Shown: one piece after another, positions 1-6,590 of the stretch
Layout of the letters: every line of letters starts with the position of its first letter
Numbering within the stretch: position 1 is the first letter of the stretch
Source: Synergistaceae bacterium
GTDB taxonomy: Bacteria > Synergistota > Synergistia > Synergistales > Synergistaceae
Direction of reading: 5' to 3'
Assembly (NCBI GenBank): GCA_031274115.1
Contig: JAISQP010000079.1
Span: 1 to 6,590, forward strand
Length of the DNA: 6,590 nt
Notes under the pieces: generated by a model
Seen by the model: the letters and a program-made list of their open reading frames with translations, nothing else
The model's database searches: none
What the model was told of the DNA's origin: nothing
Position numbers and translations under genes: made by a program

Positions 1-2456
1 CTGCATGACATGCAAGATCTCCTCAAATCGCCGAGAAGCTCTATTATACGGCCCGCGTCCGCCCCTGTTTTAGCGCTCTTCTCCGGTTCGGACGAGAGAG
101 ACGTTTCAAGCAGAGCGTCCCTGACGGCAAGCATTGCGCGGCATACGGCTTCGGTCTTCTCCGCGCAGACTGCCGTGTTTCGTTCTTTCGACGCTATTTC
201 AAGTTCATAGGCCGACTTCGATATCTCCTCCGCGCCTACGCTCGCGAACGCCGATTTCAAAGCGTGCATCTGTATGGAGTAATCTCCCCAGTTTTCGTCG
301 GCCAGAAATGACCTGACGTCCTCGACGCGGCCGGCGAGAGTATCGCGGAGCCGCCGCAAGACCTCAATATACATGGAGCTGCCGCCGCCCGAATATTTCA
401 GCCCAAGTTCGACGTCAAGCCCGTCGATTCGTCGGAGTTCGCTGAGCAGCCCGTCATGTCGGGTATCCTCGCCCCTCTTTTCAGTCTCTTCCGCGGCTGC
501 TATTTTTTCAGGCGGCAGCCACCTTGCGAGTACGGCGTTCAGCTTGTCGCTCTCGATGGGTTTGGATATGAAATCGTTCATCCCGGATTTGATAAAGGTC
601 TCCATCACGCCGGACACCGCGTTGGCGCTCAAAGCCACTATGGGCACGGTCTCGCATACGCCGCCCATTGCCCTTATGCGCGCTGTGGCCTCTATACCGT
701 CCATGTCCGGCATCATGTGATCCATAAAGATTATTTCGTATTTTTTCGCGCGCAGCTTCTCGATGGCCTCACGCCCGCTCATCGCGGTATCCGCGTCTAT
801 TTTATGTCTTGCCAGAAATCCCTTCGCCACTGTGAGGTTGACGGCGTTGTCATCGACCACCAGCACATTCGCGCCCGGCGCGGCAATGATCATGGGACGT
901 CCGGCGCCCTCTTCCAAGGCGGCAGGGTCGCCCTCGACCAGAGGCAGCAGTATCGTGAACGTCGAACCCTTGCCGTACTCGCTCTCGACGGAGACGCTCC
1001 CGCCCATAATGTCGATCAGCTTTTTGGTTATGGAGAGGCCGAGCCCGGCGCCCGCGATGCGGCGGTTTTTCTCCCTGTCCAGCTGTTCGAAGACGCCGAA
1101 CAGCTTTGGAAGGTCCTCATCCTTTATGCCGATTCCCGAGTCGGACACGGTGAAGGCGACATACTCCCCTGAGCGCGATACCCGCCTCGCGCTCAAGTCA
1201 ACATACCCGTCTCTCGTGTACTTGACGGCGTTATTCACGACATTCGTCACAACCTGACAGATGCGGACCTCGTCCCCGCGCAGCACGCCCGGAATGTTCC
1301 CGTCAAAGCTATGCGTGAATTTCAGGCCCTTTGCCGACGCGAGATAATTTCCAATCGAGCATATATTGTCGAACGCTTCTCTGAGGTTGAAGTCCGTCAC
1401 GATCATCTCCATCTTACCGGCCTCTATCCTCGAGAAATCCAGGATATCGTTGATGATCTGCAACAGGGACCTGCCCGCCTTTTGTATATCGTAAAGGTAA
1501 CTTCTCTGCGCGTCGTTGAGGTTGTCGGCGTCCATGAGTTCGCTCATCCCCAGTATGGCGTTCATGGGAGTTCGGATCTCGTGGCTCATGCTGGCCAGGA
1601 ACTGGCTTTTGGCCTGATTGGCGAGCAGCGCCTCTTTCTTGCTCTCTTCCAGCTCGAAGACAAGCGATTTGATGTTCGCTACAGTGATGTTATACTGACT
1701 GGCCAGAGCCCCCAGGTCGTCGTTCGAAAAAATTTTCGCCCTGACGCTGAAATCGCCCTCAGCCACCGATCTGGATACCCGAAGCAGCTCGTCTATGGAA
1801 ATCCTTATGCTTCTCGACATGACGACCGTGATGACGACTGACAGCGCGCTGATCAGAGCGAGCATGAAAATTGTCATCTCAATTGTCGTCTCATATATCT
1901 CGGAGCTGGTCTTCGTCTCCGCTTCGCTGCCGGCTTTGTTGAAATCGACGAGCGACCTGACGCTCGATTCCAAGGCGATATAGGCGTCCATGGACTCTCC
2001 TTCTATGAGGTCCGTCGCGTCCCCGGCGCAGTTTGCGTCGAGCAGCCCGATGATTTTTCCCGACAGCGCCCAGTAAGAGCGCCACCGGTCGATCACGGCG
2101 TTTATCGCGTCTGTGTCCTGTTGTTTCTGAGCCTCGGAGTCGTATTTAACGGTGTGAATATAGTTTTTATAATTATTTACATATTCCTCGATACGCTTAC
2201 TTACGCTCTCTCGCGCGGCCAGAATATTTTTCAGCTTCCGCGGGTCCCTGACGATGGCGTAGTTGATGTCGTATCTTCTCGCGGCCGATATATTCATCGC
2301 GAGGTCGCCGAGTTCCGACAGTACGCCGGCCCACGCGTCCGAGAACACGACCTCCTCGTTTATTCGCGACAGCGAGCGCACAACGTACAGCCCAAAACAT
2401 ATATTCAACAGAACTATCGTCGTAAAACTCAGGATCAGCTTAGTTTTGGTACTCAT
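1..2456 (-). CDS. Membrane hybrid histidine kinase with receiver and Hpt domains (3' end outside window)
   Basis: An inner-membrane sensor kinase for a multistep phosphorelay (His to Asp to His). I translated 818 codons without a stop; the C-terminus lies beyond the left edge. Order of parts: membrane helix about 5-25; extracytoplasmic helical region about 26-194, resembling a four-helix-bundle sensor; second helix about 195-213; HAMP about 215-267; HisKA with SHEIRTPMN, phospho-acceptor His292; HATPase with N-box Asn409, DSGIG at 439-443 and GAGLGL at 469-474 (the usual Thr of GTGLGL is Ala); receiver about 530-645 with acid pair Asp535/Asp536, phospho-acceptor Asp579, Ser610 in place of the common Thr, and Lys632; Hpt with HALKS, His731. 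All catalytic residues are present, so it should be active. The start is firm: an in-frame TAA lies 9 bases upstream and GGAG at 2468-2471 precedes the ATG by 11 bases. It is the last visible gene of a three-gene operon. The ligand is unknown, and there is no DNA-binding domain in the visible part. Confidence 0.96.
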   Translation of the reverse strand, partial: MSTKTKLILSFTTIVLLNICFGLYVVRSLSRINEEVVFSDAWAGVLSELGDLAMNISAARRYDINYAIVRDPRKLKNILAARESVSKRIEEYVNNYKNYIHTVKYDSEAQKQQDTDAINAVIDRWRSYWALSGKIIGLLDANCAGDATDLIEGESMDAYIALESSVRSLVDFNKAGSEAETKTSSEIYETTIEMTIFMLALISALSVVITVVMSRSIRISIDELLRVSRSVAEGDFSVRAKIFSNDDLGALASQYNITVANIKSLVFELEESKKEALLANQAKSQFLASMSHEIRTPMNAILGMSELMDADNLNDAQRSYLYDIQKAGRSLLQIINDILDFSRIEAGKMEMIVTDFNLREAFDNICSIGNYLASAKGLKFTHSFDGNIPGVLRGDEVRICQVVTNVVNNAVKYTRDGYVDLSARRVSRSGEYVAFTVSDSGIGIKDEDLPKLFGVFEQLDREKNRRIAGAGLGLSITKKLIDIMGGSVSVESEYGKGSTFTILLPLVEGDPAALEEGAGRPMIIAAPGANVLVVDDNAVNLTVAKGFLARHKIDADTAMSGREAIEKLRAKKYEIIFMDHMMPDMDGIEATARIRAMGGVCETVPIVALSANAVSGVMETFIKSGMNDFISKPIESDKLNAVLARWLPPEKIAAAEETEKRGEDTRHDGLLSELRRIDGLDVELGLKYSGGGSSMYIEVLRRLRDTLAGRVEDVRSFLADENWGDYSIQMHALKSAFASVGAEEISKSAYELEIASKERNTAVCAEKTEAVCRAMLAVRDALLETSLSSEPEKSAKTGADAGRIIELLGDLRRSCMSC

Positions 2457-2483
2457 ATTCCGTTAATCTCCGTCTATGCGCGG

Positions 2484-3026
2484 CTATTCGACCCGACTCA
2501 GAAAAACCTGGGCGGAACAGACGCAGTTCCGCCCGCATATCGGACAGAAGTAACCGAAAAGGTCAAAACCCTTGTAAAAATCCTTATAGTATCCCATATC
2601 CATCCTTTCGCCGAATATATCAAGTACGCGTATGGCTGGAATCTCCCCGTCGGGCGTCACCCACAGCTCGTGAAGGACATATTTGGCGCCCCTTCGGATC
2701 AGTTCTTCCTTCGCCCTCGCGTATAGCAGGCCGGAGACGCCCCAGTGTCTGTACTCCTCTGTGACCAGAACAGCCTCGCCTGAATACGACCGATCTTCTC
2801 CGACAATCTCGCGTATTTTTTCGAGGATATCGTGATGAGAACCGAATATCACCGTTCCCTCCACATAAATCAACAAGCCCGCCATGGCCCCGCCCAGCGC
2901 CGTATACTTCAGGCAGATGTTCTCCGGGTTCTCCAGCGTCTCCTTCAAACGGGGGGCCACGCCATACCCATAGTTGATATAGGCGCAGTGAAGCCTCACG
3001 AGTTCGTTCAGGTCATCCGCGGCCAT
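2484..3026 (-). CDS. GNAT-family N-acetyltransferase with a C-terminal Cys cluster
   Basis: A predicted cytoplasmic acetyltransferase of 180 residues, the usual size for a single GNAT domain; the substrate is unknown. Residues 85-117 match the GNAT acetyl-CoA-binding motif A: a beta strand (AVLVTEEYR), then the R/QxxGxG/A pyrophosphate loop in a relaxed form (Arg93-His-Trp-Gly96-Val-Ser98), then a helix ending in ELIRRGAKYV. Residues 119-150, including PDGEIPA and a Gly/Tyr-rich segment, correspond to the region where GNATs place the Asn/Ala helix and the final strands. The tail carries CPICG then CVC, giving Cys161, 164, 168 and 170 (CxxCxxxCxC), a likely metal site not typical of GNATs. The ATG at 3026 is chosen because GGAG at 3035-3038 sits 8 bases before it. 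A longer reading frame exists but would overlap the upstream gene by almost 300 bases. It starts 17 bases after the upstream stop and ends 27 bases before the kinase gene. Fold assignment is good; function is open. Confidence 0.85.
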   Translation of the reverse strand: MAADDLNELVRLHCAYINYGYGVAPRLKETLENPENICLKYTALGGAMAGLLIYVEGTVIFGSHHDILEKIREIVGEDRSYSGEAVLVTEEYRHWGVSGLLYARAKEELIRRGAKYVLHELWVTPDGEIPAIRVLDIFGERMDMGYYKDFYKGFDLFGYFCPICGRNCVCSAQVFLSRVE

Positions 3027-3034
3027 CCACCCGA

Positions 3035-3038
3035 CTCC
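3035..3038 (-). promoter_or_regulatory. Ribosome binding site of the acetyltransferase gene
   Basis: GGAG on the minus strand lies between the stop codon of the membrane-transporter fusion (3044-3046) and the ATG at 3024-3026, with 8-base spacing. It fixes the start of the acetyltransferase and rejects the longer in-frame extension that runs back into the upstream gene. The short gap also makes translational coupling between the two genes likely. Confidence 0.7.
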
Positions 3039-3043
3039 GCCGG

Positions 3044-6004
3044 TCAAACGCGTCCCTCTCCTTCCGTCCGTACGAAACGGTTTTCCATGACGCCAAACAT
3101 AATGAAGATGAGCAGGAAAATCGTTCCAGCGCCGCCCACCAACAGACAGGCCTTGTCGTAACCCATCCCCAGCAGGGCCCCCAGGACAGCCGGGCCGCTC
3201 GCCAAGGCGAGACTCGACGCCAGGTTGTAAATGCCCATTGACCTGTCGCCGCCGTAAGCGATAACGACGCCGAGAGTCGCGAAATAAATATTCTGTATCA
3301 CCATGCCGAAACCGTCCAGAATATTTATCACGCACGCCGCTATGACGGAGGACGCAAATGAGGGGATAACGCCGAAGATAATTATCCCCGAGATATACGC
3401 GAGATTTACGGCGACGTTTCCATACTTCGCGCCAATGCGCCCCCGGATGTACTCCGCAAGCGGCGCCCCCGCAAATATCGCCGCGGCGCCGGAGAACAGC
3501 AGTACCTGGCCTATTGTGACGTCCGAATAGCCAAGCCCGCTGACATAGAGAGGAAAGACGTAGTCCTTAAACCCAAGGATGACATTGAACGGCAGCATCA
3601 AAAGCAGGAAGAACATGCACACATGACGGTCCGCCAGGAACCGCCCCGTCGATATTGACCTGGAATCAGCGGACGCCGCCATCGCGGGAGCGTCTCCGGG
3701 AGTACAGGCGTATCCGAAGAACAAGGCGGACAGCGTAAGCGCTGAAGCGCATCCGAAGGTAAACGGATAGCCGGACACTTCGGCAATGTACGGGCCGATC
3801 GACGCGCCGACCACGACGCCGGACATTATGCCGGTGTTCACGCCCCCCAGGAGGCTGTTGCGGCGACTCTCGTCCTGAAAACACATGGGGACGGCGTTCG
3901 TGACGACCGTGCTCAGGCTCAGCCCGACGCCGGTCGCGGCCTCGCCGGCGAGCAGCATCCAGTAATTGCCCGCGGCGACGGCTGCCGAGATAACCGCCAG
4001 TCCCGCGGACTGCGCCAGGATACCGCCGCAGAGAACACGCCTCTGCCCCAGTCTGCCGATCAGCCTGCCGGCGGCGGCGGACGACAAGGCGACAGAGAAC
4101 AGTTTGACCGACAGGGGCAGGGCGGAGCTCATAGCGCCTGAAATAGGCAGCGCAATGGACGAGCTCTCATATACGCGGGCGGATAACTGCGCGATAAACG
4201 CCGCGCTCACGTTGTCGGCGAAGAAGGCGATGAAAGTCACGGAACGGATGAATTCGGGTATGCTGCCGCCCGGACCGGCGCGCAACCTGGGAAAATCCCG
4301 TCCGCAATCGGACACCGCCACGATTTCGGAGGACAGGAGAAGAAATATTATGACGAGCACCGCGGCGCCGAGGGCGGTTTCCCTGATCTGCGCGGCCTTC
4401 GCGAGCCTGTCAGAAAAGAGATTGTAGCCGAACTCGATCAGCCCGACGATATCCCCGGCAGAGTTATACGCCGGAGCGGCGACGAACGTCCATGCGCCGT
4501 AGACGTCGCTCTCGCTCCGATACATATACGGGACGTCGCCCTTTGCGATCTCGTCGTAGCCCGAACCCGCAAACGCTCCAATCGGGTATACCGTCGGTAT
4601 CGTGTCCTCGTAATCCATGACGCCGTACAGGGCGTCCTCCTCCCACGAAAATTTCATGACCGCGTAGTACATGTACGCGCCTTCCCGCGCGGCCGAGTCG
4701 CATGGCGGCGCCAGGAACGACCGCACGCGGTTGAACGCGTCGCCCCCGTGATCCCCGAGAGACGTGATGGACTCGAGGCTGTCGCCGTAAGTGTCCTGTG
4801 AGATTTTGGACATCGCCTGCGCCAGTTGAACGAGGCCCTGACGACGCGTCTCCGACATTCGCTCACTCTCAGACCTCAATATTCCGGCGCAAACAAGCGA
4901 CGATGTGATTACGACCGAAACCCCTACGGCAAGCGTCAGCCTGACGCGAACGCTGGATTGTTCAGACGCGGCGCGCGCCGCCAGGCGTATGACAAGATAC
5001 GACGCTTCCGCAAAAACCGCGAGCAAAAGGCCCCAGATGACGAAACGCCCGAGTAAAAAGCCCTTCGACAGGGGGAAGACATCGCCCGAATATAAAAGCG
5101 CGCCGTCGCCGGTTGTCTGATACACCCTCTCCGCATCGGCGACGCTTATGATATCCTTTTCGTTGACCGTCATGCCGTGGGGGATGCTTTTTGTTTTAAA
5201 AACTTCCGCGTATTCGGGCAGACTGACCACGCGTGACGCGGCAAGGTCCGTCGCGAAAAGGCGCCCGCCCGAACCGGTCGCGATCTCCCACGGTATTTGC
5301 CCGCGTCCGTCTCCTGACCAATCATACGCGCTCCGCATCACGCCGTTCGATTCGGAATACAGTTCGCAGCGCAGGTTCATGACGTAAATGGCGTCTTGCG
5401 GCGCATCGTACAGCACATGCCTCGAGTCGGCATACGAAAGCGCGTCATATAAAACACCTCGGACGATTGAGACCTGTCCGTCAGAAATCCGATGCAAATC
5501 AAGCGAGTCGGCGCCTTTCAAAACGAAGAAAAGCGATCCGCCGTAATATTGCAGCGACCGGATGTTTCCGTACTGCATGAGTTTATCCCGAGCGTCCTCA
5601 TAGAGGCGCTCGAACAGGATTTTTTCGTAACGCCCGTCGGCCGAGTACTGAATGACGCGTTCCGCCGCAATGTTGGTGCTGACCGAGTCGTACCTGACGT
5701 CCGCTATATATACTTTTTCCCCGTCGGTAACGGCGTACTCGGCGTAATAGAATCCCTCCGTCTCCACGCCGCCGCTCGCGATACCGCGCACGCTCCCTTC
5801 CCTGATGACCGAGACTCTCGTTTTGCTCCTGTCGACTACGAGCATGACGCCTTCGGGCGACGTCGAGACATACGATGGCTGCTCCAGGGCGAGTTCGAGT
5901 TTAAATGGGTTTGAATAGAGCATATGCCGCTGTGAATAGATAGTCAAAACAAAAACGATGACTGACAAGATGTTTGTGATTTTAAAAATCTTCGCGCCAA
6001 ACAT
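3044..6004 (-). CDS. Beta-propeller/Cache/MFS fusion: sensor-transporter membrane protein
   Basis: An inner-membrane protein of 986 residues, more than twice the length of an ordinary MFS carrier (about 400). Parts in order: signal-anchor helix about 10-27; extracytoplasmic domain about 35-310 with repeated beta-strand units of NHL/six-bladed-propeller style (for example GVMLVVDRSKTRVSVI near 52-67, EKVYIAD near 96-102, GRLFATDLAASRVV near 247-260); helix 318-341; short basic loop; helix 354-376; extracytoplasmic domain about 378-540 ending in PAYNSAGDIVGLIEFGY (511-527), the pattern typical of Cache sensors; helix 543-562; MFS about 586-972 with 12 hydrophobic segments, motif A at 646-658 (GRLIGRLGQRRVL) and a central loop near 768-792. 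Basic residues fall in the predicted cytoplasmic loops, giving a consistent 16-helix topology. The start is firm: an in-frame TAG directly precedes the ATG, and GAGG/GGGG lies at 6011-6016. It is the first gene of the operon with the acetyltransferase and kinase. Whether it transports, senses or both is unknown, as is the substrate. Confidence 0.92.
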   Translation of the reverse strand: MFGAKIFKITNILSVIVFVLTIYSQRHMLYSNPFKLELALEQPSYVSTSPEGVMLVVDRSKTRVSVIREGSVRGIASGGVETEGFYYAEYAVTDGEKVYIADVRYDSVSTNIAAERVIQYSADGRYEKILFERLYEDARDKLMQYGNIRSLQYYGGSLFFVLKGADSLDLHRISDGQVSIVRGVLYDALSYADSRHVLYDAPQDAIYVMNLRCELYSESNGVMRSAYDWSGDGRGQIPWEIATGSGGRLFATDLAASRVVSLPEYAEVFKTKSIPHGMTVNEKDIISVADAERVYQTTGDGALLYSGDVFPLSKGFLLGRFVIWGLLLAVFAEASYLVIRLAARAASEQSSVRVRLTLAVGVSVVITSSLVCAGILRSESERMSETRRQGLVQLAQAMSKISQDTYGDSLESITSLGDHGGDAFNRVRSFLAPPCDSAAREGAYMYYAVMKFSWEEDALYGVMDYEDTIPTVYPIGAFAGSGYDEIAKGDVPYMYRSESDVYGAWTFVAAPAYNSAGDIVGLIEFGYNLFSDRLAKAAQIRETALGAAVLVIIFLLLSSEIVAVSDCGRDFPRLRAGPGGSIPEFIRSVTFIAFFADNVSAAFIAQLSARVYESSSIALPISGAMSSALPLSVKLFSVALSSAAAGRLIGRLGQRRVLCGGILAQSAGLAVISAAVAAGNYWMLLAGEAATGVGLSLSTVVTNAVPMCFQDESRRNSLLGGVNTGIMSGVVVGASIGPYIAEVSGYPFTFGCASALTLSALFFGYACTPGDAPAMAASADSRSISTGRFLADRHVCMFFLLLMLPFNVILGFKDYVFPLYVSGLGYSDVTIGQVLLFSGAAAIFAGAPLAEYIRGRIGAKYGNVAVNLAYISGIIIFGVIPSFASSVIAACVINILDGFGMVIQNIYFATLGVVIAYGGDRSMGIYNLASSLALASGPAVLGALLGMGYDKACLLVGGAGTIFLLIFIMFGVMENRFVRTEGEGRV

Positions 6005-6074
6005 CTAAGGCCCCTCTCTCAAACCATCATGAACACATATTGCCTCTCGCGCTTTACCAATCTGTCCTTAAGCC

Positions 6075-6103
6075 ATCTTCGCCAAAAGAGCGTCCTTTGT
6101 CAA
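6075..6103 (-). promoter_or_regulatory. Candidate sigma-70-type promoter for the three-gene operon
   Basis: In the 129-base gap upstream of the fusion gene, the minus strand has a perfect TTGACA (6098-6103), a 17-base spacer and GAAGAT (6075-6080), which matches TATAAT at only three of six positions. Transcription would start near 6068, leaving a leader of roughly 65 bases before the ATG at 6004. Overlapping palindromes AACGTT (6105-6110) and TTTCGAAA (6109-6116) lie just upstream of the -35 box and could be a regulator site, but are short enough to be chance. I see no convincing intrinsic terminator for the preceding gene in this gap, so read-through is also possible. Confidence 0.45.
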
Positions 6104-6133
6104 CAACGTTTCGAAATCCATGTACTTTTCGCG

Positions 6134-6590
6134 TCAGTCAAAATTTTCGGTGTTATATATGCCTTTTCCCCTATATTCTCCCGCTAAAATATCGAATCCA
6201 TATTCGTAAAAAATCTTTTCCCGGTAAAAAAACACGGCAGACGACAACTCCGAAGGATAGCTTTCGAGTCTCGATCTCTCGTTAAAATGAGCATAAGCCT
6301 GATATTTTACAATATAATTATCGCTCCACTCTTTTGTCCGGTAGAGGCTGACGTTTTTAGAGAAACTTGCGATCAAGAGGACCGTCAGGATGACTTTAAG
6401 GCAGGGAAGAATAATTTTAATGTTTTTGGCTTTGTTCCTTATCGCCTCTCCGTACCAACCGGCAATCTCGACGATGGAGCAGACTATCAGCGGAAACGAC
6501 GCCAACACGCCGCGTTCCGGCGGATAGATGTTCGTTAATAAATTAGCCAGGAACCACAAAAAAAAATGAACTGTCAGAGGAAGCAGGAAT
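6134..6590 (-). CDS. C-terminal part of an unidentified polytopic membrane protein (5' end outside window)
   Basis: The reading frame is open from the right edge for 151 codons to a TGA at 6134-6136; the start lies outside the window. A TTG at 6559 is in frame but has no reason to be the start, since the frame stays open and hydrophobic before it. Visible parts: a hydrophobic segment about 1-18, a short loop with NIYPPERG (20-27), a hydrophobic segment about 28-45, a basic stretch about 50-58 (RNKAKNIK), a hydrophobic segment about 59-77, and a polar, Tyr- and Glu-rich tail of about 74 residues. I do not recognise the family with certainty. A membrane helix bundle followed by a short soluble tail, with a PPER loop, would fit the end of a GT-C-like or DUF6056-like membrane protein, but this is a weak guess. 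The stretch is more AT-rich than the operon to its left, so the two probably have different histories. It is separated from the next gene by 128 bases, more than within the operon. Confidence 0.7.
   Translation of the reverse strand, partial: FLLPLTVHFFLWFLANLLTNIYPPERGVLASFPLIVCSIVEIAGWYGEAIRNKAKNIKIILPCLKVILTVLLIASFSKNVSLYRTKEWSDNYIVKYQAYAHFNERSRLESYPSELSSAVFFYREKIFYEYGFDILAGEYRGKGIYNTENFD

Noticed and set aside
456..1172. A 238-codon open frame on the plus strand
   Set aside because: It lies wholly opposite the ATPase and receiver coding part of the kinase, where every catalytic motif reads correctly on the minus strand. Its His-rich, low-complexity translation is typical of the antisense of GC-rich coding DNA.
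3027..3335. An N-terminal extension of the acetyltransferase back to an ATG at 3335
   Set aside because: It would overlap the MFS coding region by almost 300 bases, its translation is Arg/Gly-rich and unlike a GNAT, and a good ribosome binding site supports the start at 3026.
4936..5136. Short Arg-rich minus-strand frames inside the fusion gene
   Set aside because: They are out-of-frame readings of the membrane-hairpin coding region; the main frame continues unbroken through it.
5492..5914. A 140-codon plus-strand frame opposite the propeller domain
   Set aside because: It is antisense to a well-supported domain, has no ribosome binding site that I can see and no recognisable protein features.
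6005..6133. An intrinsic terminator for the right-hand gene
   Set aside because: I looked for a GC-rich inverted repeat followed by a T run on the minus strand and found none convincing.
6040..6285. A plus-strand frame of 81 codons across the gap and the AT-rich gene
   Set aside because: It overlaps the promoter candidate and the 3' end of the minus-strand membrane protein gene, and its translation shows no domain or membrane pattern.
1..6590. Mobile elements, CRISPR arrays, tRNA or rRNA genes
   Set aside because: No transposase, terminal inverted repeats, regularly spaced repeats or RNA gene signatures are seen; nearly all the DNA is accounted for by the four genes.

Overview
The window carries four genes, all on the minus strand, so they read from right to left. 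Most of it is GC-rich and densely packed. The codon use and protein style (GC-rich, anaerobe-like multidomain sensors, a hybrid kinase with a receiver and Hpt tail) suggest a free-living or gut bacterium with a large signalling repertoire. A Synergistota- or Clostridia-like lineage is my guess; no marker gene here settles it.

Right edge (6134-6590): the C-terminal end of an unidentified polytopic membrane protein that enters from outside the window. It is visibly more AT-rich than the rest. A 129-base gap follows (6005-6133), holding a perfect TTGACA -35 box with a weak -10, the best candidate promoter for what comes next.

Main block (6004 down to 1): three co-directional genes with gaps of only 17 and 27 bases and a ribosome binding site in each gap, almost certainly one operon. 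First is a 986-residue membrane protein with an unusual order of parts: signal-anchor helix, extracytoplasmic beta-propeller-like domain, two membrane helices, a second extracytoplasmic domain of Cache type, another membrane helix, then a complete 12-helix major facilitator superfamily (MFS) transporter. Second is a 180-residue GNAT-type acetyltransferase ending in a CxxCxxxCxC cluster. Third is a membrane hybrid histidine kinase (sensor, HAMP, HisKA, HATPase, receiver, Hpt) that runs off the left edge after 818 codons.

My reading is a transport-linked or transporter-like sensory system. The fused protein has two outward-facing ligand-binding-type domains on an MFS body and could pass information to the kinase made from the same transcript, as the MFS-type receptor UhpC does with the kinase UhpB. 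The acetyltransferase is an unexplained third component. No DNA-binding output is visible, so the final response regulator must lie outside the window. The coupling is inference; the domain order and gene layout are read directly.
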